From assembly GCA_016946835.1 (NCBI GenBank), contig JACVTC010000010.1, positions 1,964,001-2,028,000 of the forward strand: a stretch of DNA of 64,000 nt, in the 5' to 3' direction. This DNA is from Neocallimastix lanati (nom. inval.). Lineage: Eukaryota > Neocallimastigomycota > Neocallimastigomycetes > Neocallimastigales > Neocallimastigaceae. Shown here in pieces: positions 12,420 through 22,494 of this stretch. The translations under genes and the position numbers were made by a program. Under the pieces are notes generated by a model that was given only the letters and a program-made list of their open reading frames with translations, was not told the origin of the DNA and made no database searches. Position 1 is the first letter of the stretch; each line of letters starts with the position of its first letter.

Positions 12420-13000
12420 TATGCTTATATAAATATATATTAATAATACAATAAAATAATAAATAGTTAAATATATAGTTGAAATTTAAATTAATATTAG
12501 AATTATTACAATTTTATAGTTAATAATAAATATTTTAAACAAATCTATATTATGAAACATAGTATAAAAGAAGTAAATTTTTCTTAAAAATTTAGTATAT
12601 ATACTTTAATTTTAAAAACGTTAATATTTGAATAATTATGTAGTAAATCCTTTTAATAAAAAATTATTGTAATAAAACTGATCACTTTGTTATAATAAAT
12701 ATAAATAAAATTAATAAAATTAATATTAAATGTAAAAATAAAAACACAAAATAAATTATAAGTTTTTACGATTTAGAGTGTAATTTGCAAAATATTATTT
12801 ACTGGAAATAAAATCTTTAAAATCTTCTTAAGCAAACACTAAAGTTTTTTAATATTATTTCGAATAAAAAATTAATCGGTTTTAGGGACTCTTTTGACGT
12901 AATTCTGACTTTCCCAGTTAAATAAACAGAAAAAGAACGAATTTTATTTTTTTTAAAATTATATATACACTAAATAAAATTTAATACAATTAACAAAATA
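12420..13000. other. AT-rich spacer between two coiled-coil regions
   Basis: No reading frame, hairpin or promoter motif stands out. Confidence 0.5.
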
Positions 13001-13313
13001 CAAGTTGTACTATTCTACCAACGACTTAGAACAATTAAAGAGGACATTAAGGGATAACAAATATAACCTTTATCAACTTAGAAGAAACTCCTACCCAACT
13101 ATTATCTCTAGATACTTAATTAATCCTAATAAAATAAAGTTTACTATAAATATGGCCAAATCTATTAATAATAACAAGAATAATAATAATAAATCAAAGA
13201 AACCCGAATCTAGTTCGTAGATCAAAACAGAAGCTTCAGGAATTAAGAAAGATACCCCTAAGAAAGGAACTCCTGCTACCCATCCATCAGAAGGTAAAAC
13301 TGAAAAAAGAGTC

Positions 13314-14282
13314 TTGGAAGTAGCCTCGGGTACTAGTGGTACTGGACCAGAGTCCATTAATTCCGCCGTTCAGCTTAGCCAGACGTCATGCGAAAAAACG
13401 GTTAAACAAGTTGCTGAAAAACCTGGAAATAATTTAATTCTACTACCTCATGAAGAAGACATAGTAATGAAGGAATCAGATACCATCTCTGATCAAGAAA
13501 TGGAAGAAGTTGAAAAATATTTTGATTCTTTACCTTTAGAAAAGCCTTCACTTGAATTGCTAATTAAAAATACTTATAGTGGTTCAGGGCCGATAGCGTC
13601 ATATAATAATGACAACCAAGGAGCTACGGTTATACTAGCACAAAATGCAGTATATAAACAAATGCAAACAGAATTGATAGAGCAAAAACATGCTAATATG
13701 GTGTTACAACAACAAATACAACTGTTGACACAACAAATGCAAGATTTTATGAATAATCAAAACACTACTTTACAATTTAATAAACTATCTGCTAAAAGAA
13801 GTCTCGAAGACCTTAATAAACTTGACTCAGACTTATACCTGACACAAGATAAAGTTGACTCATTTAATAATCAACTTAAACAAGTTCAGAATAATATTAA
13901 TATTCATATTAATAAACTTAACGATAACATTGAGTACAATCAAAAAATTTTGGAAGAAACCCAAAAAGCTATGGAAGAAGATAAACAATTAATTCTTGCA
14001 CAAAAGAAAAATATCGACGACTTAAATAATAAAATTATTCAAATATCAAATGCAAATGCTTTAACAATTAAAGGTAAATTAAATGAGGATGAAGTTAGTA
14101 AAACCAAAATTAATCAATGTAATCAAGAACTAAAATCTATAAAGGTAGAAATTAATCTCAAATTCCATATGCAAAACGAACTTGTCAATCAGTATAATAA
14201 TGTGGAAGAATCACTCAAAACGTTTATCAATCAGTTAAACCACTTTCAAGATAAAATTGATGAAATAGAAAATCAAAAGTAA
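13314..14282 (+). CDS. Long coiled-coil protein of unknown function
   Basis: An open stretch of about 322 residues. The first 70 or so residues are Ser/Thr/Glu-rich (VASGTSGTGPESINS, then an acidic EEDIVMKESD and DQEMEEVEKYF). Residues about 110-322 are a Gln/Asn/Lys/Leu-rich coiled coil (for example VLQQQIQLLTQQMQDF). No catalytic motif, membrane segment or zinc knuckle is seen. It stands in the same orientation as, and downstream of, the RNase H tail and first coiled-coil region, so I read it as part of that retroelement remnant (a structural or accessory protein) rather than a host gene. A host coiled-coil gene cannot be excluded. It stops at 14282, exactly where minus-strand gag coding sequence begins, which looks like an element boundary. 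Confidence 0.45.
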   Translation: MEVASGTSGTGPESINSAVQLSQTSCEKTVKQVAEKPGNNLILLPHEEDIVMKESDTISDQEMEEVEKYFDSLPLEKPSLELLIKNTYSGSGPIASYNNDNQGATVILAQNAVYKQMQTELIEQKHANMVLQQQIQLLTQQMQDFMNNQNTTLQFNKLSAKRSLEDLNKLDSDLYLTQDKVDSFNNQLKQVQNNINIHINKLNDNIEYNQKILEETQKAMEEDKQLILAQKKNIDDLNNKIIQISNANALTIKGKLNEDEVSKTKINQCNQELKSIKVEINLKFHMQNELVNQYNNVEESLKTFINQLNHFQDKIDEIENQK

Positions 14283-15216
14283 TCATCTTTGTAGTCCGCG
14301 AGGAAAGTATCGCATCTTCTCAAGCATGCAACATAATCCTCTAAAGTCTGCTTTTCTGCAGCTAAGTCATAAAAGACTTAACGAACCGAGGGTCTTACTT
14401 GTACTAGCGTCAATCGTTTGGTTTCATCCGACAATTGAAGTATCCTGCTTAGTCTATTAAATTCTGCGAGGTATTCATAGGCTTTATCCCATTCGTGCCT
14501 AAGTTTAAGAATCGCTGTTTTGACTTCCTCTAGGGTTCTTTCGCTTTTGAATTTCTTCAGCAACCTCTCCATCAATCTTTGAGGTTGTGGGTCGTCCCTT
14601 TGTTTGAGTACTTCGTCCATTTGGTACCACTTCGTAGAAGTTCCTTGTAAGTGGTCCTCAGTAAAGTACAACTTTGCTGTGAGCTCGCTTTGGTAGTACT
14701 TTTGATGCCTACCAAAGTACCTTTTTAATCTGTCTATAAATGATTCTGCATCCCCAGTTTCACCATTGAACATTGGGATGTCTCTTTCGTACTCTGCAGG
14801 GTACGCAGTCATCACATAGCAGCAGTTTGTTACTGAGTGCTAATCATCATGTTCTTAAACTCCTCCATCTGCTTACTCAGCAAAGCGGCAAAGTCCAGGG
14901 CTCCAGTATTATTACTCTTGCTTGAACTTTCCCCTTGGGTAGTTCCTGGCTTGCTAGCTTCAGGTTTACTAGTCTCAGGTTTACTAGCCTCAGATTTGCT
15001 AGTCTCAGACGCCGCAGCTGGTTTGGGTTTTGATGCAGCTAATTTCTCAGGCGTGCTAGTCGTTTTCTTATCTCCTGTATTCTGGCGTCGAGCTGGAGGG
15101 GCCTCAACAGGCGTAGGACTATTCTCTGCAAGCCACGCTTCCCAACGAACTTTTTAATGAACCACTCCTTGTGATCTACCTCATATTTTTAGGTGCTTTG
15201 GAATTCTTGTTCTTTT
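14283..15216 (-). mobile_element. Ty3/gypsy-type gag, 5' part, less AT-rich
   Basis: On the minus strand a start (MDKKNKNSKAPKN) lies near 15218. It is followed by a Ser/Lys/Pro/Glu repeat region near 14935-15015 (ETSKSEASKPETSKPEASKP) and a Retrotrans_gag-like domain at 14378-14815 with FNGETGDAESFIDRLKRYF and a downstream W-rich region. GC content is clearly above the surrounding DNA, which suggests a different source family or a younger age. It ends abruptly at the boundary with the plus-strand remnant at 14282. Broken, with about two or three breaks. No pol is attached. Confidence 0.65.
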
Positions 15217-15550
15217 TATCCATTTACTTTTAATAATAATTTATATAGTAATTATGAATATATTCACTTACTTAATATTTATTTAAAGTATTATAAATTT
15301 GTCCACTTATTTAAATTTATTTAGTAGATATTTATTCGTTCACTTATTTTTAAAGTATAATTAATAAAAAACAATAAAAGAAATAAAATAAAAATAAAAT
15401 TTTTTCAAAAAATTAAATGTATAAAAATTAATAATTTAAATAAATTATTTAAAAAATTTTTTCTTTCTCTTCCCGAGTCACTACATATATAAATTTGTAT
15501 AAAAAATGAACCCCTAGATAGCAAAAGAGGATTTTATTTGGTAAAGTACG
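15217..15550. other. AT-rich leader/spacer left of the copia element
   Basis: This is probably the untranslated leader or LTR of the minus-strand gag to the left. A CTTCCCGAGTCACTAC patch occurs at about 15470-15485. It ends with the target duplication GTACG at 15546-15550. Confidence 0.4.
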
Positions 15551-15773
15551 TGTGATTCGTGTTATATAACCTTTATTTTATTAAGAATAAAAAACATAAA
15601 ATTATTATATTACATATTAATTTATAATATACATTTATATACATTATACACAAATATCATATGATTTATTCTACGCCATTAACACAAATGCTAGCTCATA
15701 TATTTATGTTATTACATTATTTTTATTTATTAGATTTATATAATATTAAACTTATTTAACTTTATTTATAACA
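15551..15773 (-). repeat. Copia 3' LTR
   Basis: A 223-bp direct repeat, nearly identical to 20334-20556. On the plus strand it starts TGTGATTCGTG and ends TTTATAACA. It is bordered on the element side by the pyrimidine run TTCCCCC, the complement of the polypurine tract. Confidence 0.95.
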
Positions 15774-15786
15774 TTCCCCCGTAAGC

Positions 15787-16182
15787 TTAATATTCTTGTA
15801 TCTTGTGAAGTAAAGAGTTTTTAAATTTTTTTGATAAGGTACTATTAAGATATTTTGTAAATCCGTCTGCGAGATTATATTGAGATTTTATATACTTGAG
15901 TTCTATTTTATTTTCTTTTACTAATTCCCTTACTTTTTGGTACTTTAAATCAATGTGCCTTGATTTTGGGTTTATTGTTTCATTTTTACTGTTGTAAATA
16001 GCTGCTTTATTATCTATATTTATCGTAATACAATTTAATTTTATACCTAATTCGTTTAAGAAATTTCTTAACCACATACATTTCATGGCCCATTCATTTA
16101 AACTATAATATTCACTTTCTGTAGTAGATAAAGCAACGCAATGTTGTAATTTTGAATACCATGTAATTGAAGCTGAACCCAT
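15787..16182 (-). CDS. Copia RNase H region
   Basis: This is the C-terminal part of the copia polyprotein. The copia RNase H block is clear: ITWYSKLQHCVALSTTESEYYS, followed by WAMKCMWLRNFLNELG and the closing SQYNLADGFTKYLN. It lies at the 3' end of the element next to the polypurine tract, as expected. It would degrade the RNA strand of the RNA/DNA hybrid during reverse transcription. Part of a broken element. Confidence 0.9.
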   Translation of the reverse strand: MGSASITWYSKLQHCVALSTTESEYYSLNEWAMKCMWLRNFLNELGIKLNCITINIDNKAAIYNSKNETINPKSRHIDLKYQKVRELVKENKIELKYIKSQYNLADGFTKYLNSTLSKKFKNSLLHKIQEY

Positions 16183-16287
16183 GAAAATTACAAAACCAGT
16201 AGTAGATCTTTTGGTTCTAGCATCACCTCCTAAGTCTGCATCTACATATGTTCTAATTTTAATATTTCTATTAAATTTAATACCGTA

Positions 16288-17232
16288 TTATTTTGTTCCT
16301 TTCAAATACCTGAATATTTTGATTAAATTCATCCAGTCTTCAAAAGTGGGATTTTGGTTCTTTCTTGATGCTTTGCTAGTAGCGAACATTATATCCGGTC
16401 TGGTTTCCATAGCTAAGTACAGTAGACAGCCAACTGCTTGCATATAGGTTGTTTTGTCAAATTTTCTTTCCCTGAGTTTCTCATCTTCAGTATACATCAT
16501 ATTTGAAATTTCATTGTATTTGTCTATTTTAAACCTTTTCAAAATATCTTTCAAATATGACAATTGATGTACAATATAACTATCCTTACATTTTATAAAT
16601 TTAATTCCGATTATGAAATCTACTGTATCTAAATCACTTAAATCAATTTTTCTTTTGATTTTAGATTTTATTATATCTATAGTTCTTTTTCTACCACTAA
16701 TCAATAAATCATCTACATATATGGCTATAATACAAATAATCTTATTATACTTATCTTTCAGAAGATATACACATGGTTCACTTTTGAGTCTTTTGAAGCC
16801 TATTTCTGTGAGCACAGTATCTAATTTGTTGTTCCACATACGGCCAGACTGTTTTAAACCGTAAATAGCCTTATCTAGTTTCCAGAAATCCTTACCGTAG
16901 TCTACACATCCTTCGAGATTCTTCATGTAGAGTTCTTCTTCAAGGTCAGCATTTAAATATGCTGCCTTAATAACGATTTGATAAATTTCAAAACCGTAAT
17001 AAATGGCAATTGAGATAATTATTCTTAGGTAGTCTTGTTTGAGGGTAGGAGAAAAGGTTTCTAAATAATCAATGCCATATATTTGAGAAAAACCACGAGC
17101 GACTAACCTTGCTTTATATCTTGTGATTATACCTACATTATTTCTTTTAAGACTAAAAATCCATCTTGCTGATATAATGTGCTTTTCTTTGGGAACCTTT
17201 TTGACAAAAGTGTATACATGTTTGTCTTTCAT
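16288..17232 (-). CDS. Copia reverse transcriptase region
   Basis: The RVT_2 (copia-type) reverse transcriptase domain is recognised by ARWIFSLKRNNVG, TRYKARLVARGFSQ, GIDYLETFSPTLK, the catalytic palm motif YVDDLLISG and the C-terminal TRPDIMFATSKASR. It is about 314 residues long, near the usual span of this domain. It lies between an Asn-rich linker and RNase H. Part of a broken element. Confidence 0.92.
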   Translation of the reverse strand: MKDKHVYTFVKKVPKEKHIISARWIFSLKRNNVGIITRYKARLVARGFSQIYGIDYLETFSPTLKQDYLRIIISIAIYYGFEIYQIVIKAAYLNADLEEELYMKNLEGCVDYGKDFWKLDKAIYGLKQSGRMWNNKLDTVLTEIGFKRLKSEPCVYLLKDKYNKIICIIAIYVDDLLISGRKRTIDIIKSKIKRKIDLSDLDTVDFIIGIKFIKCKDSYIVHQLSYLKDILKRFKIDKYNEISNMMYTEDEKLRERKFDKTTYMQAVGCLLYLAMETRPDIMFATSKASRKNQNPTFEDWMNLIKIFRYLKGTK

Positions 17233-17268
17233 ATTTTTTAATTCATCTGCAATAGCTTCTAACCATTT

Positions 17269-18254
17269 TTATTTATCTTTCCTATTTAGGATTTCTTCGT
17301 AAGTGACCGGAGCGTCTAAAATTACATTACTTAGTGCAACCATATTGAAGTTAAATGACTTTCTTTTCTTACTATTTTCAACTATATCCTCATTTAATTC
17401 ATCATCATATTTTCTTTTAGATGCACTATTATTTTCTTTCCTATTTTTATTGTTTAAACTATTTTGAGTACTTGAATTTGTATTACTTACTTGTTTGCTT
17501 ACATTTTTCACTGTATTGTTAATTAAAATAGGGTCTTGATTATTCTTTTCATCTATTAAATTCACTAAGTCAAAGGGTTTCTTGGTTTTCTTCTTCACGT
17601 TTAAATTGGAATCCTTTTGCTGGTTTGTATTATTATTTTGTTTATCTGAATTTTATTGATTAGAATCCATTTTACCATTCTCATAGTTTGAGTTTTTAAA
17701 ATTTAATTGACAAATTTTATTATTGTATGTAATGGAGTTATTTAAATTTGAATTATTAAAAATGTTTAGATCAATAATATTATTATTGGTTTGATTAGAT
17801 TTATTATTAATATTATTTGGATTTAAATTGTCAGAATCATTTTGATTAAAATCATAATTGAGTTTATATTTATAACTATCGAAATTATTTGAATTGTTTA
17901 ATTGACCATTTTGTAAATTGTGATTATTTTGATAATTGTAATGTTTAAAATATTGTTATAAGTTGGTAAGAAGGCGTAATTAAAATTATTTGGGTAATTT
18001 AAATTATATTGATACTGATACGGATAATTTTGTATAAAATTATTTGATGGATAATAATTCAAATGATTTAATATATTATCGTAATTGCTTAAAACTTTCT
18101 TATTGTTGTTGTCATCCATATTTGAAATATTTATACTATTGTAATTTAAATTATCCTTATTAATTGTACTTACATTATTGTTCATATTATTGTTCATATT
18201 ATTGTTCATATTATTGTTCATATTATTGTTCATATTATTATCATTGAATTCCAC
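17269..18254 (-). CDS. Copia linker, Asn-rich, between integrase and RT
   Basis: A low-complexity Asn/Asp/Tyr-rich region lies between integrase and RT. It contains a 12-bp tandem repeat at about 18172-18241 that encodes repeated NNMN units. The right-hand part is Lys-rich (KKKTKKPFDLVNLIDEKNN). Such a variable spacer is usual in copia polyproteins. The long Asn tracts match the host's AT-rich coding bias. No enzymatic motif. Confidence 0.7.
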
Positions 18255-18436
18255 AGATACTCCATTACTACTTCCCCCGATTTCATAATAAGGAGTTAAA
18301 TTTAAAGTATCAGGAATGGAGGAAGGGGCAGAACAATTACCAGGAGTATCTTCAAAGAAAACAACCGAACGGGAAATAACAACCTTATTATTTGTTATAT
18401 CATATATACGATAAGCAGTGGGGTTTGAGTCATAAC

Positions 18437-19386
18437 CTATAAAGATTCCAGGCAGAGATGTATTCTGTAATTTCTTCCTGAACTGTTTAGGAACGAGGAA
18501 AAATACCTGACAACCGAAGACTTTAAATCTGTTGTAATCAACTTTTTTATTATATAAAAGTTCAAAAGGAACTTTATTTCTATACTTCTATGAGGTATCC
18601 TATTGTGAATATAATTCGCAGTATTTATCGCATCTTCCCAGAAAACGTTACTTAAATGCGCATCTTCCATCATTGCTCTAGAATTTGGAATTAACGAACC
18701 GTGTAAACGTTCAATTCTACCGTTTTGCTGTGGTTCATATGGAACAGAAAAATCATGAGAAATACCATTTTCAATACAGAAGTTAATAATCTTTCTATTG
18801 GTAAATTCAGTACCATTATCTGTACGTAAATATTTTATAGATTTGTTAAAAATATTTTTAATATTTTATACCAAGAGAGAAAGGCATCAAACACTTGGTC
18901 TTTAAACTTAATAAAGAGAACCCACGCAAACCTAGTATAATCATCAAGGATAGAGATAAAATATTTATTGCTATAAAGAGAGATATTATTTATAGAAATT
19001 GTATCCATGTGAACCAAATCGAAAGGCTCACTGGCTCTACTATTAGAAGATTTGTGTGGAAAATTCTTTAGTTTTGTTTTGGCGCATGTTTTACATTGAC
19101 ATTTAATATCAATTTTACTTAGGGTATTATGGAGAGGACCTAAACTGTAGTAAGCCAAACGCCTGTGCCAAATATGAAGACTATCATTATCATTAGAAGA
19201 CAGACTATTGCATATTATAAAGTTAGAATCAATGGCTCTCTTAGAAGTCCAGATAACATAAGTTTTAGAATAATTTGAAGTAGTTGTGCATATTCGATTA
19301 TTCTTACTGTTATATATAAGCGTCATTATAATCTTTAAAGAAGTATTCTTTGTGCTTGTCTTCTTCTTCATTAACTTTAATCTCAT
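18437..19386 (-). CDS. Copia GAG-pre-integrase and integrase region
   Basis: The GAG-pre-integrase zinc-binding motif is visible as WHRRLAYYSLGPLHNTL followed by CQCKTCAKTKLKNFPH. The integrase core follows: PFDLVHMDT (first Asp), ISILDDYTRFAWVLFIK, and further down the second and third acidic blocks with the motifs KYLRTDNGTEF and PQQNGRIERLHGS (18690-18840). The domain order and spacing are those of Ty1/copia integrases. Part of a broken element. Confidence 0.88.
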
Positions 19387-19489
19387 TGTTTTGACATTTG
19401 ATTTTGCCTCCTGCTTTGTTTTCTTCCTTTTTGATAATTTTTATTGTTTTTTTTATTATTATATTTTTTTCTTTTCTTGTAATCATTAT

Positions 19490-20253
19490 TTGATTTTTTA
19501 TTCCAACACTCTCTTTTAAAATGACCTTTCTTACCACAGTATCAACATTCTATATGTCTTTTCTAGAGTTATTAAAATTGTTATTACCTTTTGTTCTTGT
19601 ATGGTTGTAATTTTCCTGTACTTCTGAAGAGTTCGACACTGGGCTTTTATCAGTTATATTGTTCTTATTACCATATATTTCATCCAGTTTACGTATTTCC
19701 TTTAATTTATTGTAAGATTGTATTAGATTTTCTATAACCCCATTCAAATCTTTTTGAAATTGTAACATATTAGCATCCTTTGCTAATTCTATTGGCATGG
19801 CCCTATATAAATAATTAAATTTATCATCTTCAGATGGTTTTGCCTTTAATTTTTCTAATTCCTTGAATTTTTGTTTAAAGTTATAAATAAAGATATATGT
19901 TTTTCTCCTTCCGGATCAAATTTTGTATAAGTTAGATAATCCTTGATTTCATTTAGTCTTTCTTCTTCAGTTCCTACACAGGTTTCTATTATACTCTGAT
20001 AGATTTCGTATGACGTTAATGATTCGAAATCTATATCCTCAATTAGATTTATGCTGACGCTTTTTATTAAAATATTTCTAACTTTGGCATCAGCTAATAT
20101 AACTTCTTTCTTGGTACCAACAGCGTAATATGTATCTGTTTGACCAAGTACATGAATTGACTTTGCTCTTTCATCTTCGGATATAGTAGATCTGTCCTTT
20201 TTTATTAATTTTTCATTTAGGATATATCCGATTAAATTTTCCTGCATAAGCAA
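19490..20253 (-). CDS. Copia gag region with zinc knuckle
   Basis: The region starts MLMQENLIGYILNEKLIKKD near 20253. A UBN2/copia-type gag segment (SLTSYEIYQSIIETC) follows, and a CCHC zinc knuckle lies near 19497-19541 (CGKKGHFKREC). Gag would form the virus-like particle and bind the element RNA. Its position directly downstream of the primer site and 5' LTR is as expected. Part of a broken element. Confidence 0.82.
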
Positions 20254-20319
20254 TTAAAATTTTATTATTTTATTTTATTTTATTTTATTATTGTTATTTT
20301 TTTAATTCTTTAGAGTTGT

Positions 20320-20333
20320 TGAGACTCTTAATC
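20320..20333 (-). promoter_or_regulatory. Copia primer-binding site (tRNA-Lys internal fragment)
   Basis: The plus strand, complement of the element RNA, reads TGAGACTCTTAATC directly against the 5' LTR. This matches the anticodon stem-loop of eukaryotic tRNA-Lys(CUU), with a few upstream bases (TAGAG, 20311-20315) matching the tRNA D-arm. Drosophila copia is known to prime from a half-tRNA cut near nucleotide 39; this site implies a similar primer from tRNA-Lys ending near nucleotide 40. The same 14-mer flanks another copia LTR at 35831-35844. Confidence 0.75.
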
Positions 20334-20556
20334 TGTGATTCGTGTTATATAACCTTTATTTTATGAAGAATAAAAAACATAAAATTATTATATTACATGT
20401 TATTTTATAATATACATTTATATACATTACACACAAATATCATATGATTTATTATACGCCATTAACACAAATGCTAGCTCATATATTTATGTTATTACAT
20501 TATATATATTTATTAGATTTATATAATATTAAACTTATTTAACTTTATTTATAACA
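20334..20556 (-). repeat. Copia 5' LTR
   Basis: The partner of 15551-15773; about 96-97% identical by eye. It is followed by the GTACG target duplication at 20557-20561. Confidence 0.95.
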
Positions 20557-20711
20557 GTACGGAATTTTTATTAATTAAAAATCGGTACTACCAAAAATTT
20601 TAAATTTTTAATTTAAATGTTTTATATTTAAATTATTAATAAATTAAATTTCGGATATGGGAAATTTTTATAAATTCAAATTTTTAAATTTTTGATTAAT
20701 TAATTTTCTAA

Positions 20712-21043
20712 AAAATTTTTTTTAGTCATAAACAATTGTCTTAATTATTTTTATTATCATTTAAAAATTTATTTATTCATTTATAATTTATTTATTCATT
20801 TATTTATTTATTACATTATAATATGCCATGTTTTCCGAAATGCACTACAATAAAGTGGGTGTGTCATTTCGAAAATTTTTATTACATAAATTTGTATTTT
20901 GTTGTAATGCATTTCGGAAAACATGGCGTATTATAATGTAATAAATAAATAAATGAATAAATAAATTATAAATGAATAAATAAATTTTTAAATGATAATA
21001 AAATAATTAAGACAAACGTTTATTATGACTAAAAAAATTTTTT
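20712..21043. repeat. Long inverted repeat (MITE-like foldback)
   Basis: The left arm, 20712-20850, and right arm, 20902-21043, are reverse complements with few differences (shared landmarks GACTAAAAAAA, ATGAATAAATAAA, TTTCGGAAAACATGG). They enclose a 51-bp spacer that contains CATTTCGAAAATTTTTATT. A 35-bp part of the spacer and arm edge (20871-20905) recurs in inverse orientation at 24298-24332. No coding capacity. It is consistent with a non-autonomous DNA element, but no target duplication was identified. Confidence 0.8.
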
Positions 21044-21248
21044 TTATAAATTAAATAAAAAAAAAATATATATATATATAATTACTACATATATAAAATA
21101 ATTATATTTTTTTTATTTTATTTTAAATATTATTAATTATTATTAATACCTTGTTTATATTATCAATAGAATTACATACGTAATTACATAATTGAATAAT
21201 TAAAAAAAATAAATATATATATAGGTTTATAATTAGTATTTTTTATAA

Positions 21249-21524
21249 AGTAATCGTGGATTTTATGACTGTTTCCTCCGTAATTCAGTAGTTAATTATA
21301 GAGAAATCCCTGTTGGAGCATATCTTAGAGATACACAATATAAAAATCCAGATAAATGTAAATGGATTACTAGACATATAAGTACCAAAAATGGATGTTA
21401 TTACACACCTAATAACACAAGAGGTGGATTTTCATAGAGAGGTTATGTTAATCGTGATGCTCGTGTTTATGATATAGTTGGTAAATACTGTCTTACTGAA
21501 TATGGTCGGTGTTGGCGTGGTTAA
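21249..21524 (+). pseudogene. Small Cys-containing protein exon, host-like
   Basis: Ninety-one codons run to a TAA at 21522-21524, with one in-frame TAG about two thirds of the way along (codon 63). The product is Tyr/Arg/Asn-rich with five Cys (YDC, DKC, NGC, KYC, GRC) and ends YGRCWRG. No start codon is visible; the frame begins after an AG, so this may be the last exon of a gene. Regular Cys spacing and small size recall small secreted proteins, but no signal peptide is seen and I do not recognise the family. Codon content is less AT-rich than its surroundings. Either a pseudogene or an exon with one recent nonsense change. Confidence 0.5.
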
Positions 21525-21529
21525 ATAAA

Positions 21530-22490
21530 TAAAAAATAGATTTTTTATAGATTAATTTTAAATTTATTATTAAATTAAATATTATTTTTTTTTAAATTAA
21601 GATAATATATAAACCATATAAATATATATAAGTTTAACATATATAAAAATATTAAATAATAAAGTATATAGGTGAAATAAATATAAAATAAAATAAAATA
21701 AAATATAATAATTATTTTATATATATAGGAATCATATATTTTAATTTTTTTTTTATTTATTTTTCTAAAAAAAAAAAAAATTTTAGTTATAATAACGTTC
21801 GTCTTTTAATTATTATATTTTATTATAGTAAATAAAAAAATTTAAATGAAAAGTAAATAATTTTAATTATTTATAATTCATATTTTCATAAACGATATAT
21901 ATATATATTAATTTAAATAATATAAGAATTAAAAATTAAAACAATAAGAGTTGAATAATTGATACTATTAAAACAATTAATTATTTGTATAAAAATATTT
22001 ATAATGTTTGATCAATATGAATCAATTATTACTAAAATATAATAATAACAATTAGAATTTTAATAAAATAATAAAAATCTTTTATTGAATTTAATATTTT
22101 TTAATAACATAATTAATTTTGAAAAATATATTGATATTTTTAAAATTTATAATAATATAATATTGTTATTGATATTAATAAAATTTTTAATTATTTAATA
22201 TTGATATTGATATTAATAAAATTTTAACTAGTATCAAATAAATCGGTTTTAGTTATAAATTACTTAATAAAAATAACTAAAAGATAATTTCTATTAAGAT
22301 TATTAAATAAAAACAATAGGTAAATAAATTTGTATTTTTCTAGTATTTTTTTAAATTAAGATTATTTAATTATTATTTAATCGATTATAAATATAAATTT
22401 AAAATAAATAAATTTGTATTTTTCTAGCATTTTTTTAAATTAAGATTATTTATATTAAATTAATATTAATATCGTTAAATCAATTAAACA
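21530..22490. other. AT-rich spacer
   Basis: No gene or clear repeat is recognised. A 40-bp segment (AAATAAATTTGTATTTTTCTAG...) occurs twice, at about 22321-22367 and 22408-22454, each followed by AAATTAAGATTATTTA. Confidence 0.55.
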
Positions 22491-22494
22491 ATCT

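Larger units (their letters stand above)
11450..14282 (+). mobile_element. Retroelement fossil: RNase H tail plus coiled-coil frames
   Basis: At about 11570-11615 the plus strand encodes WIQGKDNKLADFLSRQF. This is the end of an RNase H domain as found in Ty3/gypsy and caulimovirus-like polyproteins (compare the G-K-x-N-x-x-A-D-x-L-S-R signature). Its frame leads directly into a Lys/Glu/Asn-rich coiled-coil region (11618-12407). After an AT-rich gap (12420-13000) comes a second coiled-coil region (13005-14282) with a Gly/Ser/Thr-rich and acidic N-terminal part and long Gln/Asn-rich heptads. No integrase follows the RNase H. The element is partial, with a handful of breaks. Its family is not settled. 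Confidence 0.5.
15551..20556 (-). mobile_element. Ty1/copia element, full length, broken
   Basis: Two 223-bp LTRs (15551-15773 and 20334-20556) start TGTGATTCGT and end TTATAACA on the plus strand. They are flanked by a perfect 5-bp duplication, GTACG (15546-15550 and 20557-20561). The internal order on the minus strand is primer site, gag, (protease), integrase, linker, RT, RNase H: the Ty1/copia order. A polypurine tract complement (TTCCCCC, 15774-15780) abuts the 3' LTR. The LTRs differ at roughly eight positions, so the insertion is moderately young. The coding region is broken in about eight to ten places. It seems to have landed in DNA related to the neighbouring gag leader. Confidence 0.93.

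Noticed and set aside
14837-15157. 106-residue plus-strand frame rich in Leu/Ser/Gly/Ala
   Set aside because: It is the antisense shadow of the SKPE-repeat gag on the minus strand.
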